From assembly GCA_021323535.1 (NCBI GenBank), contig JAJONO010000030.1, forward strand, positions 1 through 48,857: a DNA stretch of 48,857 bases, in the 5' to 3' direction. The position numbers and the translations under genes were made by a program. Below are positions 7,978 to 16,563 of this stretch, piece by piece (position 1 is the first letter of the stretch; each line of letters begins with the position of its first letter). Source of the stretch: Bacteroidota bacterium (GTDB lineage Bacteria; Bacteroidota; Bacteroidia; B-17B0; Aurantibacillaceae). The notes beneath the pieces were generated by a model. It was not told the DNA's origin. It made no database searches and saw nothing but the letters and a program-made list of their open reading frames with translations.

Positions 7978-8781
7978 ATGAAAACCATAATTGCCGCAAC
8001 CGATTTTACATCTTCATCCGTTAACGCCTGCAGATATGCTGCCATGCTGGCCGAAAGACTGAACTGCAAACTTGTTCTTTTTAATTTATTCGAAGCCCCT
8101 GTCATTCATTCAAACATGGGGCTTTACGGAATCTCTTACACAGCGCAAAGGCAATCCAGTCAGTTGAAGGCTCAAAAACTGGAAAATGATCTCAACCGGC
8201 TTTTTCCAAAAGTAAAAACAGATTTCTTTGTGACCAGTGGATCATTTAAAGAAGAACTTGAGTATTTCACTTCAAGTCATCTTGTAGAAGCCGCCGTAAT
8301 GGGTCTAAAAACCAAGAACTCTATTTCTAAATTCATTTATGGAAGTCACGGTGTGAACATTGCAGGAAAAATAAACACCCCGGTAATTATTGTTCCCGAA
8401 AATTACAAATCACATAAAATCTCTAAAATAGCGCTTGGTGTAGATAACAATGAAAAACTCTACAAAACCTCACTTCTTGAACTTGAGCACATCGTAAAAG
8501 GTTTAAACGCAAAGTTAAAACCAGTTCATGTAAGAACAGAGGATGAATTGTTTAAGCCCATGCAGAATGACATAAAATTTAACGGAGCAATTATTCCTAT
8601 CAAAACCATGGAGTCCAAAAATATTGAAACCGGGATTAAAAGATACTGCAGTCTCAATTCCATTGATATGATTGTTACCCTAAGCAAATCACATTCGGTG
8701 TTTTATAATCTCTTCTCTGAATCATTCACCAGGAGAATTGCCTATGCAACAAAAATACCAGTAATGGCGTTGCATGATTAA
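7978..8781 (+). CDS. tandem universal stress protein (UspA family)
   Basis: The 267-residue protein has two Usp folds. The first, at about residues 1-142, starts with the standard strand KTIIAATDFTSSSVNACRYA. It ends with GSHGVNIAGKINTPVIIVP, close to the G-x2-G-x9-G-S/T nucleotide motif but weak at the last glycine/serine. The second, at about 150-267, is degenerate (KIALGVDNN near its start) and ends SFTRRIAYATKIPVMAL. Such two-domain Usps are common in Bacteroidota stress and low-oxygen clusters. It is the last gene of the doxX operon and stops 27 bp before the convergent PhzF-like gene. Confidence 0.88.
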   Translation: MKTIIAATDFTSSSVNACRYAAMLAERLNCKLVLFNLFEAPVIHSNMGLYGISYTAQRQSSQLKAQKLENDLNRLFPKVKTDFFVTSGSFKEELEYFTSSHLVEAAVMGLKTKNSISKFIYGSHGVNIAGKINTPVIIVPENYKSHKISKIALGVDNNEKLYKTSLLELEHIVKGLNAKLKPVHVRTEDELFKPMQNDIKFNGAIIPIKTMESKNIETGIKRYCSLNSIDMIVTLSKSHSVFYNLFSESFTRRIAYATKIPVMALHD

Positions 8782-8808
8782 AAGAGTTACTTACTCTGAA
8801 GGCTTTAT

Positions 8809-9693
8809 TCATATATTAATCATCATCTCCCTCTCTGTTTTCGCCGACCCCCCGATAACGGTTTCAAATCTTCCGCCAATATTTCTGACCTTTACTTTTA
8901 CAATTCCATCGCGGTTAAATTTTTGTCCCTGGCCAACACATAGGTCAAGACTGTCTGCCGGATTTAATTTCAGTAAATAGGCGCCAAGACATCCACTGCT
9001 ATCGCCATTAACAACATCTTCATTTACTCCTATGTTTGGTGAAAACATTCTTGCTACAGCCCGGATTTTCTTTTCGGATTTTTTTACAGCATAAATAAGG
9101 CAGCCTATGCTGTTATAAGTAAAACAGACATGTTTCAGTTTTTCAAAATCCGGTTTTGCGCCGTACACACAGTCATCTGATTTTAATCCGATAAGAAAGC
9201 GGTTAGAGCCCGGTGACGCGTTGATCACTTTAAAATTTTCGGCAAGATCGTCGTCACTAAGATTTAAAGCTTCCAGTAATTCTTCGGTCATTGCCCTGCT
9301 CACATCAGAAAATACTGTTTCTTTCTGTAAAACATATACTCCATAATCGACATTCCGCTTTACAACTTCCACCGATTGCTTTCCTTCCTTTAGTTCCTGG
9401 AAAACAAGTTTGTTATATTTAAATCCCGAATGCTTAGCCCGAAGATAATTTGCGGCAATGGAGCCATGTATACAACTGGCAATTTCTCCGCTCCGTGTAA
9501 AAAAACGGATCTTGATGGTTTCGTTTTCATTTGTGGTTTCAAAAACGAATGCTGTATGAGAAACGGGTAGGTTAGCGGCCACTTTTCTCATCTGGCTGTC
9601 GGATAATCCGTAAGCATTTAACACAACTCCAACCGCACTGCCACCTTCATCCATATAAGTAAATGCGCTAACAATATGTACTTTTAAGTTCAT
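8809..9693 (-). CDS. PhzF-family protein, catalytic glutamate apparently replaced
   Basis: The 294-residue PhzF/diaminopimelate-epimerase-fold protein shows the N-terminal strand VHIVSAFT, GLSDSQMRKVAANL, then IRFFTRSGEIASCIHG, equivalent to the family's RFFTPxxEVxxCGHA. The second half carries the family's ARMFxPxxGVxEDxxxG pattern as ARMFSPNIGVNEDVVNGDSSG. The family usually has S-E-T after the A-x-x-x-x-L-S stretch, with that Glu as general acid/base. Here the text is VSHTAF, so the Glu position reads His. It may act by another residue or bind rather than isomerise. It lies 59 bp downstream of the permease gene on the same strand and could be cotranscribed. Confidence 0.85.
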   Translation of the reverse strand: MNLKVHIVSAFTYMDEGGSAVGVVLNAYGLSDSQMRKVAANLPVSHTAFVFETTNENETIKIRFFTRSGEIASCIHGSIAANYLRAKHSGFKYNKLVFQELKEGKQSVEVVKRNVDYGVYVLQKETVFSDVSRAMTEELLEALNLSDDDLAENFKVINASPGSNRFLIGLKSDDCVYGAKPDFEKLKHVCFTYNSIGCLIYAVKKSEKKIRAVARMFSPNIGVNEDVVNGDSSGCLGAYLLKLNPADSLDLCVGQGQKFNRDGIVKVKVRNIGGRFETVIGGSAKTEREMMINI

Positions 9694-9752
9694 AGGGGAA
9701 CAATGTTTATTATTAAATAAATAATATGTTTAATTGGTAAAAAAGTTCAGTT

Positions 9753-12137
9753 CTACTCGTATTTTAACACCGAGGCAAGATCGCGGTTAGCTGCCTTTAT
9801 TGTATGAAAGCTGATGGTAACCAGAGCAATTATGATAGCCACTAAACAAGAAAGCGCCGGTATGCCCCATCCTATTGTGGTGTGATAAGCAAAATTCTGC
9901 AACCATTCGTTCATTAAATACCAGGCCACAGGCAAGGCTATTCCCAGAGCTATTATAACCAATACAATAAAATCTTTAGAAAGCAGAACAATAATATCGG
10001 TTACTGTGGCGCCGGAAATTTTTCTCACACCAATTTCCTTTGTACGCTGCAGGGTTGAGAAAGACGCGAGTCCCATAAGGCCAAGACAGGAAATAAATAC
10101 ACAGAGCGCGGCGAGACAGGTAAACAGAGTGCCGCGTTTTTCTTCTTCTTCATATTGCTTATTAAAATTCTCGTCGAGAAAAGAGTATTCGAAAGGATAA
10201 CCCTGGCTCATAGAGCCCAATAGTTTTTTTACGGCATCTACTGTTTTAGGAATATTGTTTCCGCGTATTTTTATCGATAACCATGAGAAGGATTTTCTTC
10301 CAAGAGAAAATACAACAGGTTTAATACTTTCATGAAGCGAGGCCACGTGAAAATCTTTAACCACACCAATACACCTTCCTTTTCTTAATTTATACAAACT
10401 GGATGAGTGCATAATTTTGCCAACCGCATTCTGTTCCGTCCAGCCAACAAACTTTACTGCTTCTTCGTTAGCAATAACAAAAATAGACGAGTCGAGCGCC
10501 GGGATCATTTCTTTAGAAAATAATTCTCCCTGAAGAAGTTTGAATCCCATCATTTGCATGTAATCATGATCCACAAACATGGTATTTACAAGATTTGGTT
10601 CCAGTCCTGTAGGTTGCTCGAATTTAAAATAAATGTGATTCATTGGCTTGCCTGGAATGTTGTTGGAGCCCGCCACTTGTATCACCGATGGATTTTTGAG
10701 CAACTCTGTTTTAATTATTTCGCATTTCTTTTTCAAATAAGGATCGGCTAACTCAACAAGCAGGATCTGGTCCTTATTAAAACCGAGATCGCTGCTTTTT
10801 ACATAATTGAGTTGTTTTGAAACAACCATAGTGGCAATTATCATTATGACCGAAAGCGCAAACTGCGTTACAACAAGTCCTTTTCTTAATCCTGGTTTGT
10901 TTTTTACTGTATCCGTTGTTCCTTTCAAAGCCTTCACCGGCATAAAAGAAGAAATAAAGAAGGCAGGATAAATTCCGGAGACAACCCCTACTCCGGTTGC
11001 CAGAAGCAGAACATAAATGATCGTGATTGGATTAAGCAGGCCAAGAGAAATATCTTTCCCTGTAAATTTATTAAAGAAAGGAATTAAGATTTCGATAAAG
11101 GCAAGCGCAATGATAAGAGATAATACACTCAGGCAAACCGATTCTATCAGGAACTGCAGAATAAGTTGCCCTCTCGAAGACCCCAGTACTTTTCGCACGC
11201 CTACCTCTCTTGAACGGTCAAACGATCTTGCCGTAGCAAGGTTCATATAATTGATCGCGGCTATAACAAGAATGAACAGCGCCACCATTGAGAAAATGTA
11301 AACATGTGTGCGGTTTCCATTGGGCTCGAGCTCGTATCGTACATCCGAATCAAGGTGAATGTCTTTTAGCGAATGATAGATCAAACCCAGGTATTGATTG
11401 TCGGGCGCGTAATCTTTTTTCCAGTGTTCGAATAAAGTTGGCCAGATGTGCGTAGGGAAACGTTTCGGGTCGTAATCTTTTCTGAAAAGCACATACATGA
11501 ACTCAAATGTTTCACGTTGTTTAAATTTTGGCAACCATATCTCAGGATTAAAATGCTGTTTACCTGTTGGATTTTTTACGATCCCGGTTACAATCCGTGC
11601 CCGCGCAGTATCCTTTGTTTTATAATTGCTCAGCATTACGGTTTTTCCCATAGGGTCTTCTGAACCAAATAACTTCTCTGCAATTTTTTCCGTAAGAATC
11701 ACCCCGTCCATGTTATGAAACGAGTTTACCGGATTTCCTTTTACAAATTCATAATCAAACACGCTGAAAAAAGTCGTGTCGGCGTAAAATGAATTTTCTT
11801 CAAATGTTTCTTTGTCTTTATAGAAAAGAAGTGTAGGGCTCCTGAAAATACGCGTCACGTTTTCCACTTCGGGATAATCTTTAAGCAGCTGGTCGCCTAT
11901 GCGTGGCTCAGCTGCCGCCATTGGACTTGATTGTCCTTTTGTAACAAGATCATTAGCGAGGCGATAAATGCGATCGGCATTTTTAAAATGACTGTCATAC
12001 GAAAGTTCATCCATTACCCAAAGGGAAATAAGTAGAAAGCCTGTTAAACCAATTGCTAATCCAAGAATGTTAATTGCAGAATAAAACCTGTTACGAAGAA
12101 GATTCCTGATAGCGATTTTAAAATAATTCTTAAACAT
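9753..12137 (-). CDS. MacB/FtsX-type ABC permease, two FtsX modules (satellite permease)
   Basis: The 794-residue permease has membrane helix 1 at about residues 20-42, a periplasmic MacB-type core at 50-270, and a first FtsX bundle from about 277 with RSREVGVRKVLGSS. The helix that opens the second half is near 416-440, the second periplasmic domain at 450-660, and the last FtsX bundle from about 667 with RTKEIGVRKISGA. The motif AAINYMNLATA places it in the subclass called A here. Unlike the seven array permeases it ends ASVLKYE, not NPVKSLRTE. It overlaps the ATPase gene by 8 bp. It should act with that ATPase; any adaptor must come from elsewhere, perhaps the one at 19565. Confidence 0.92.
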   Translation of the reverse strand: MFKNYFKIAIRNLLRNRFYSAINILGLAIGLTGFLLISLWVMDELSYDSHFKNADRIYRLANDLVTKGQSSPMAAAEPRIGDQLLKDYPEVENVTRIFRSPTLLFYKDKETFEENSFYADTTFFSVFDYEFVKGNPVNSFHNMDGVILTEKIAEKLFGSEDPMGKTVMLSNYKTKDTARARIVTGIVKNPTGKQHFNPEIWLPKFKQRETFEFMYVLFRKDYDPKRFPTHIWPTLFEHWKKDYAPDNQYLGLIYHSLKDIHLDSDVRYELEPNGNRTHVYIFSMVALFILVIAAINYMNLATARSFDRSREVGVRKVLGSSRGQLILQFLIESVCLSVLSLIIALAFIEILIPFFNKFTGKDISLGLLNPITIIYVLLLATGVGVVSGIYPAFFISSFMPVKALKGTTDTVKNKPGLRKGLVVTQFALSVIMIIATMVVSKQLNYVKSSDLGFNKDQILLVELADPYLKKKCEIIKTELLKNPSVIQVAGSNNIPGKPMNHIYFKFEQPTGLEPNLVNTMFVDHDYMQMMGFKLLQGELFSKEMIPALDSSIFVIANEEAVKFVGWTEQNAVGKIMHSSSLYKLRKGRCIGVVKDFHVASLHESIKPVVFSLGRKSFSWLSIKIRGNNIPKTVDAVKKLLGSMSQGYPFEYSFLDENFNKQYEEEEKRGTLFTCLAALCVFISCLGLMGLASFSTLQRTKEIGVRKISGATVTDIIVLLSKDFIVLVIIALGIALPVAWYLMNEWLQNFAYHTTIGWGIPALSCLVAIIIALVTISFHTIKAANRDLASVLKYE

Positions 12138-12819
12138 GGCTCGTCTCGTTAATTTTTTCCATAATTACGTTTCCATCCAGCAACCTGATAACGCGATTGC
12201 AAAAGCCGGCGTAATGTTCAGAGTGTGTTACCATGATGATGGAAGTGCCGCGGGAATTCAGCTCCATTAAAAGGTTCATGACCTCATCCCCATGTTTCGA
12301 ATCCAGGTTACCTGTTGGCTCATCGGCCAGAATTATTTTTGGTTCGTTGCTAAGGGCCCTTGCAATGGCAACACGCTGTTGTTGTCCGCCCGATAATTGC
12401 TGCGGATAATGTTTCATGCGATGCGACATTTTCATAAGGTCAAGCAATTCTTCAACACGTTTTTTGCGTTCAGCTTTACCAAGTCCGATATACAACAGGG
12501 GAAGTTCCACGTTTTCAAAAACAGTAAGTTCGTTCACAAGATTAAAATTCTGGAAAATAAATCCAATATTATTTTTCCGTAGTTGCGCACGTTGCTTTTC
12601 AGAGTACCCCGCTATTTGTTCACCACAAAAATAATACTCACCTTCATCAGGTTTATCAATCATTCCAATAAGATTTAGTAGCGTAGACTTGCCGCAACCC
12701 GAGGGGCCAGTAACGGCAATAAGCTCGGCCGGAAGAATTTCGAGGTCAACTCCCGATAAAGCTGTTGTTTCTATATCGCTTGTGCGGTAAATTTTTTTCA
12801 AGCCAACTGTTTTGATCAT
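12130..12819 (-). CDS. LolD/MacB-type ABC transporter ATPase (satellite pair)
   Basis: The 229-residue ATPase has Walker [10 protein letters not shown] near residue 38, signature LSGGQQQR near 141, Walker [14 protein letters not shown] near 161, and the switch histidine in VTHSEH. All motifs are canonical. It belongs to the family that drives FtsX-type permeases such as MacB and LolCE, and its stop overlaps the following permease by 8 bp. Upstream on the minus strand is a sigma-54-like -24/-12 pair at 12891-12905, about 60 bp of leader. The divergent NtrC-like regulator gene begins 188 bp away and is the likely controller. Confidence 0.94.
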   Translation of the reverse strand: MIKTVGLKKIYRTSDIETTALSGVDLEILPAELIAVTGPSGCGKSTLLNLIGMIDKPDEGEYYFCGEQIAGYSEKQRAQLRKNNIGFIFQNFNLVNELTVFENVELPLLYIGLGKAERKKRVEELLDLMKMSHRMKHYPQQLSGGQQQRVAIARALSNEPKIILADEPTGNLDSKHGDEVMNLLMELNSRGTSIIMVTHSEHYAGFCNRVIRLLDGNVIMEKINETSHV

Positions 12820-12890
12820 TGTTTAAATGTTTTTATGCGTGACGGCACTAATCTAAAACCATACCACTTGTTCACATAATTCAGGCTAAA

Positions 12891-12905
12891 GCAGTTATGT
12901 AGCCG
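12891..12905 (-). promoter_or_regulatory. candidate sigma-54 promoter for the satellite ATPase/permease operon
   Basis: The minus strand reads CGGCTACATAACTGC followed by T. It has GG and GC exactly 10 bp apart and resembles the consensus TGGCAC-N5-TTGCA. The expected start of transcription is near 12879, leaving about 60 nt before the ATG at 12819. The adjacent divergent gene encodes a sigma-54 activator, which supports the call. Single -24/-12 matches occur by chance, so this is tentative. Confidence 0.4.
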
Positions 12906-12915
12906 TTCTAAAATG

Positions 12916-12946
12916 CACAAAGTGTATTATTTCCAACACTTGTGTT
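12916..12946. promoter_or_regulatory. pair of CAC/GTG dyads, possible activator sites
   Basis: CAC-AAA-GTG is at 12916-12924. The perfect dyad AACAC-TT-GTGTT is at 12935-12946. Their centres are about 20.5 bp apart, two helical turns. They lie between the candidate sigma-54 promoter (minus) and the regulator gene promoter (plus). They could be binding sites for the neighbouring NtrC-like regulator and could also serve autoregulation. Confidence 0.3.
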
Positions 12947-12973
12947 ATTAAACCAACAGTTTTCACTTTGTTT

Positions 12974-13003
12974 TTGCTTTCGTACAACAACACTTTATCT
13001 TTG
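12974..13003 (+). promoter_or_regulatory. housekeeping promoter of the NtrC-like regulator, predicted leaderless
   Basis: TTG (12974-12976) and a perfect -7 element TATCTTTG (12996-13003) are separated by exactly 19 bp, the Bacteroidota consensus spacing. The gene's ATG is at 13008, only 5 bases beyond the -7 element. Transcription should therefore start at or next to the initiation codon, which implies a leaderless mRNA. Confidence 0.5.
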
Positions 13004-13007
13004 AAGT

Positions 13008-14381
13008 ATGAAACCAGCCGACGCGAACATTCTCATTATCGACGATAACGAAGATGTTTTGTTTACTGCAAGGATGCTTCTGAAAGATTACTACAAAAAT
13101 GTAAGAGCGATCAGTGATCCTGTGAGCATTCCCTATCATATCAGTCATGATAGTTACGACCTTGTTCTTCTGGATATGAATTATACAGGAGGAGACATTT
13201 CCGGAAAGGAAGGTTTGCGCTGGCTCAGGGAAATAAAACGCATGGACCCTTCGGTTCTTGTTGTGATGATGACTGCTTACGGCACTCTTGACATTGCGGT
13301 ACAGGCCCTGAAGGAAGGCGCCACTGATTTTGTGGTAAAACCCTGGGACAATCGTAAACTGTTAAGCACCATTTCTACCGCTTACGAATTAAGAAAAACA
13401 AAAAAAGAAACTGAAAAGCTGGAGCTAACCCGTAAGATACTTAATGAGGACGCTGATAAACCTTTCTCAGAATTTATCGGTGAATCCCGGCAAATGAAAG
13501 AGATCTATCACATCATTGAAAAAACTGCAGGAACCGATGCCAGCATTTTAATTCTTGGAGAAAACGGAACCGGGAAAGAACTTGTGGCCCGTTGCATTCA
13601 CAAGCAATCGCTTCGCTCGCACAAAAGCATGATCAGCGTGGACCTTGGTTCCATCAATGAAAATTTATTCGAGAGCGAATTGTTTGGTCATACCAAAGGT
13701 GCTTTTACCGATGCAAAAGAGAACCGTGCCGGAAGATTTGAAGCTGCCAATGGAAGCACCCTGTTCTTTGATGAAATAGGAAACATTCCTCCCACATTGC
13801 AGGCTAAACTTTTAACGGTTCTTCAGAACCGCGAAGTAACCCGCATGGGATCAAACAAAGCTACGTCCATTGATATCCGCCTGATCTGTGCTACTAACAT
13901 TTCCATTCACGAAAAAGTAGATTCAGGAGAATTTCGCGAAGATCTGCTTTACCGCATTAATACCATAGAAATTAAAGTTCCGCCTCTTCGTGAACGCGAA
14001 GGCGACATTCCTTTGCTCGCAGAACACTTTATGAAGTTATACGGCAAAAAATACAGGAAATTATCCCTGAAAATAAGTGCCGAAGCCATGGAGAAACTTG
14101 AAAATTATTCCTGGCCCGGAAATGTACGTGAACTGCAACATGTCATGGAGAGAGCTGTGATCATGGGTAATTCAAGAATACTTAAACCGTCGGATTTTCT
14201 TTTGAAGGAACACCATAAAAAATCTTCGTCAAAAGACGTTGTTAATCTCGAGGAACTAAAACTGATAACCATAAAAAAAGTACTTGAAAAAAACGGCGGT
14301 AACATTAGTAAAACAGCCCGCGAATTAGGGATCAGTCGCGCCGCGCTTTACAGCAGCATGGAAAAATATGGGCTTACGTAA
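13008..14381 (+). CDS. NtrC-family sigma-54 activator, response regulator (pair 1)
   Basis: The 457-residue protein has a receiver domain at residues 1-125 with DD at 12-13, D56 in LLDMN, and K in FVVKPWD. The AAA+ domain lies at about 150-385 with Walker A GENGTGKE and Walker B LFFDEIG. The sigma-54-contact loop reads GAFTDA instead of the usual GAFTGA. A Fis-type HTH closes the protein (NISKTARELGISRAALYSSM). The next gene, an NtrY-like kinase, overlaps it by 14 bp and is the likely partner. It is divergent from the satellite ATPase/permease operon, its likely target. The start matches the paralogue at 19252. Confidence 0.95.
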   Translation: MKPADANILIIDDNEDVLFTARMLLKDYYKNVRAISDPVSIPYHISHDSYDLVLLDMNYTGGDISGKEGLRWLREIKRMDPSVLVVMMTAYGTLDIAVQALKEGATDFVVKPWDNRKLLSTISTAYELRKTKKETEKLELTRKILNEDADKPFSEFIGESRQMKEIYHIIEKTAGTDASILILGENGTGKELVARCIHKQSLRSHKSMISVDLGSINENLFESELFGHTKGAFTDAKENRAGRFEAANGSTLFFDEIGNIPPTLQAKLLTVLQNREVTRMGSNKATSIDIRLICATNISIHEKVDSGEFREDLLYRINTIEIKVPPLREREGDIPLLAEHFMKLYGKKYRKLSLKISAEAMEKLENYSWPGNVRELQHVMERAVIMGNSRILKPSDFLLKEHHKKSSSKDVVNLEELKLITIKKVLEKNGGNISKTARELGISRAALYSSMEKYGLT

Positions 14382-15705
14382 TTTCAAAATAAAAATTATT
14401 CTCCGGGTAATTGTCCTGTCACTGCTGGTCGCCGTCTTTATGTACTGCCTGTTCAAAACAGCCTGGATCATTGTTCCTGTTATTGCGTTCGGATGTATTG
14501 CTATTAGTATTATTGAATTGATCGCGTACATTGACAGAACCAACCTTGATTTTACCGATTTTTTACTGGCCATTAAAAATTCAGATTTCTCTAAAAGAAA
14601 CATTCAGGATAAACGTGGCAAAACTTTTTCGGGGCTTAAAAATGCACAGAACATTATTCTTGAAGAATTTCAACGCACCAGGATCGATAAGGAAACGCAT
14701 TATTTCCTTCTTCAGAATGTTGTTGAATATACCGACACCGCCATTTTGTTGTTCAATAAGCGGGGCGAAATTGTTCTGATGAACAGAGCTGCTGAAAAAT
14801 TACTGAATGTTCCTTACTTAAAAAATATTTCATCCTTTAAATCCGGGTTCCCTAAACTTCACAAGCTCATTCTCGATGAAAAACCTGAAAATAATCCCGT
14901 GATAGAGTACGAAAGAAACAATGAAAAACTGATGCTTCATGTAAGAATTGCAAGATTTCAGATTGAAGGAGTTGATAACACTCTTGTGTGTTTAAACAAT
15001 ATTAAAAATGAACTCGAAGATTCGGAAATACAGGCCTGGGAAAAACTCATCAGCGTACTTACACACGAGATCATGAATTCAATAACCCCGGTGGCGTCTC
15101 TATCCTCTATTCTTAAAAACAAGGCCGATGAGCTGGTAGAACAGAAAAAGGAAAATGAAAAAATACATGACATTGCCGAAGGTTTAAACGTAATTGAACG
15201 GAGAAGTCTGGGGCTCATGAGTTTTGTAGATAGTTATAAAACACTGGCCGTATTACCTAAACCTGAATTTAAGAATGTAAACCTTAAAGAGCTTTTTAAA
15301 AGAATAAATACCCTGAAGCACGAAGAGCTTTCAAAAAAAGGAATCGTGTTCAAAGTTAACTATGGACCCGACAGCTTACACGCGTTTCTTGATCCGGATC
15401 TTATAGAACAGGTGCTTATCAATCTCATTAATAATTCGGCCGATGCCTGCTCGGGTGTAACGTCTCCCATTATTGAATTGTGGTGCGAAACGCAGGATGA
15501 CAAACTCATTATCCTTATAAAAGACAATGGTTCGGGAATAGACAAGGAATTAACCGGGAAAATATTCGTTCCCTTTTTTACTACCAGGAGGAACGGAACC
15601 GGTGTTGGTTTAAGTTTTTCTAAACAGGTATTACGAATGCATGGGGGCACTATTCACGTTGAATCGGAATTGCACAAGGGCACTACATTCAGTCTAAGAT
15701 TCTAA
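14368..15705 (+). CDS. NtrY-like membrane sensor histidine kinase (pair 1)
   Basis: The 445-residue protein has two membrane helices at about residues 9-29 and 31-51 with almost no periplasmic loop. A PAS-like region with YTDTAILLFNKRGEIVLMN follows at about 110-190. The HisKA motif is LTHEIMNSITPVASL (His near 232). The HATPase domain shows NLINNSADAC, DNGSGI and GTGVGLSFSKQV. The lack of a sensory loop suggests that it detects a membrane or cytosolic cue, or a partner such as the transporter itself. It overlaps the NtrC-like regulator by 14 bp, so translation is coupled. A paralogue lies at 16564-17910. Confidence 0.93.
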   Translation: MGLRNFKIKIILRVIVLSLLVAVFMYCLFKTAWIIVPVIAFGCIAISIIELIAYIDRTNLDFTDFLLAIKNSDFSKRNIQDKRGKTFSGLKNAQNIILEEFQRTRIDKETHYFLLQNVVEYTDTAILLFNKRGEIVLMNRAAEKLLNVPYLKNISSFKSGFPKLHKLILDEKPENNPVIEYERNNEKLMLHVRIARFQIEGVDNTLVCLNNIKNELEDSEIQAWEKLISVLTHEIMNSITPVASLSSILKNKADELVEQKKENEKIHDIAEGLNVIERRSLGLMSFVDSYKTLAVLPKPEFKNVNLKELFKRINTLKHEELSKKGIVFKVNYGPDSLHAFLDPDLIEQVLINLINNSADACSGVTSPIIELWCETQDDKLIILIKDNGSGIDKELTGKIFVPFFTTRRNGTGVGLSFSKQVLRMHGGTIHVESELHKGTTFSLRF

Positions 15706-15842
15706 ATACTGAATCATTCTGTTACCAACTCCGAACTCAAACATCGCTTTTTGTAACATGTGGTTGCTTTGACGTAAACAACGGTGCCATATCCCGCGGT
15801 ATAAAGCCTATCTTAATCTAATAAATTTATTCCTGCGGTGAG

Positions 15843-16556
15843 ATGAAACTAAAATGTGTGATAGTAGATGATGAACCCGATGCAATTGAAGCGTTGACGA
15901 TCCTGATCGATGATTTTTCGGGAGATATAGCGGAAATCAGCGGTACTGCATCAACCATAAAATCTGCGGTAAGTATCATTGAAAATACCAAGCCCGATAT
16001 TGTATTTATGGATGTTCAAATGCCCGGTGGTACAGGCTTTAATGTAGCGGAAGCTTTTCCGGCAAAGAATTTTAAACTTGTTTTTGTAACCGCGCATGAT
16101 AACTATGCTATCCAGGCACTGAAAATAAAAGCCGAAGATTATCTTCTTAAACCTGTTAACCAGGATGAACTTCATAAGGTATTGTCGCGCCTGTGGGATA
16201 GTAAGTTCAAGTCCCATAACAACGTCGCTTTAACAAAAGTAAAAGTTCCTACGCGTAATTCCATTTTGTTCATCGATCCATCGGACATATTTTATATTAA
16301 AGGCGATGGAAGGTATTCAGAAATTTACCTGAAGAATTCGGTCAGTCATGTAGTAACCCGGAATATTGGTCTTTTTGAAAACGACCTTGAAAAAAATAAT
16401 TTTCTACGCACACATAATTCTTATCTCGTAAATCTGAATCATGTAAGTAAGCTTCTTTCTAATGATAAGATCGTTCTTAAGGACGGTTCAGAGATCGGGA
16501 TTTCGAGACGAAAAAAGCAGGAATTAAAATCTGTTTTAAGTTCCCTGAGTTGTTGA
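15843..16556 (+). CDS. LytTR-family response regulator
   Basis: The 237-residue protein has a receiver at residues 1-120 (DD at 9-10, D57 in FMDVQMP, K in YLLKPV) and a LytTR DNA-binding domain at about 130-235 with IFYIKGDGRYSEIYL and FLRTHNSYLVNLNHV. No LytS-type kinase is nearby. It lies 137 bp after kinase 1 and ends 7 bp from the convergent kinase 2, so it sits between two NtrY/NtrC pairs. It may be an extra output of one of those kinases or an orphan. Its promoter was not found. Confidence 0.93.
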   Translation: MKLKCVIVDDEPDAIEALTILIDDFSGDIAEISGTASTIKSAVSIIENTKPDIVFMDVQMPGGTGFNVAEAFPAKNFKLVFVTAHDNYAIQALKIKAEDYLLKPVNQDELHKVLSRLWDSKFKSHNNVALTKVKVPTRNSILFIDPSDIFYIKGDGRYSEIYLKNSVSHVVTRNIGLFENDLEKNNFLRTHNSYLVNLNHVSKLLSNDKIVLKDGSEIGISRRKKQELKSVLSSLSC

Positions 16557-16563
16557 AAGGCAA

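Noticed and set aside
8783-8797. AGAGT-TACTT-ACTCT hairpin between convergent Usp and PhzF genes
   Set aside because: The stem has only 5 bp, mostly A-T, and no T tract; it is too weak to call a terminator.
8774-8980. Plus-strand open frame overlapping the PhzF-like gene
   Set aside because: It is antisense to the well-supported minus-strand gene and has no domain or codon pattern of its own.
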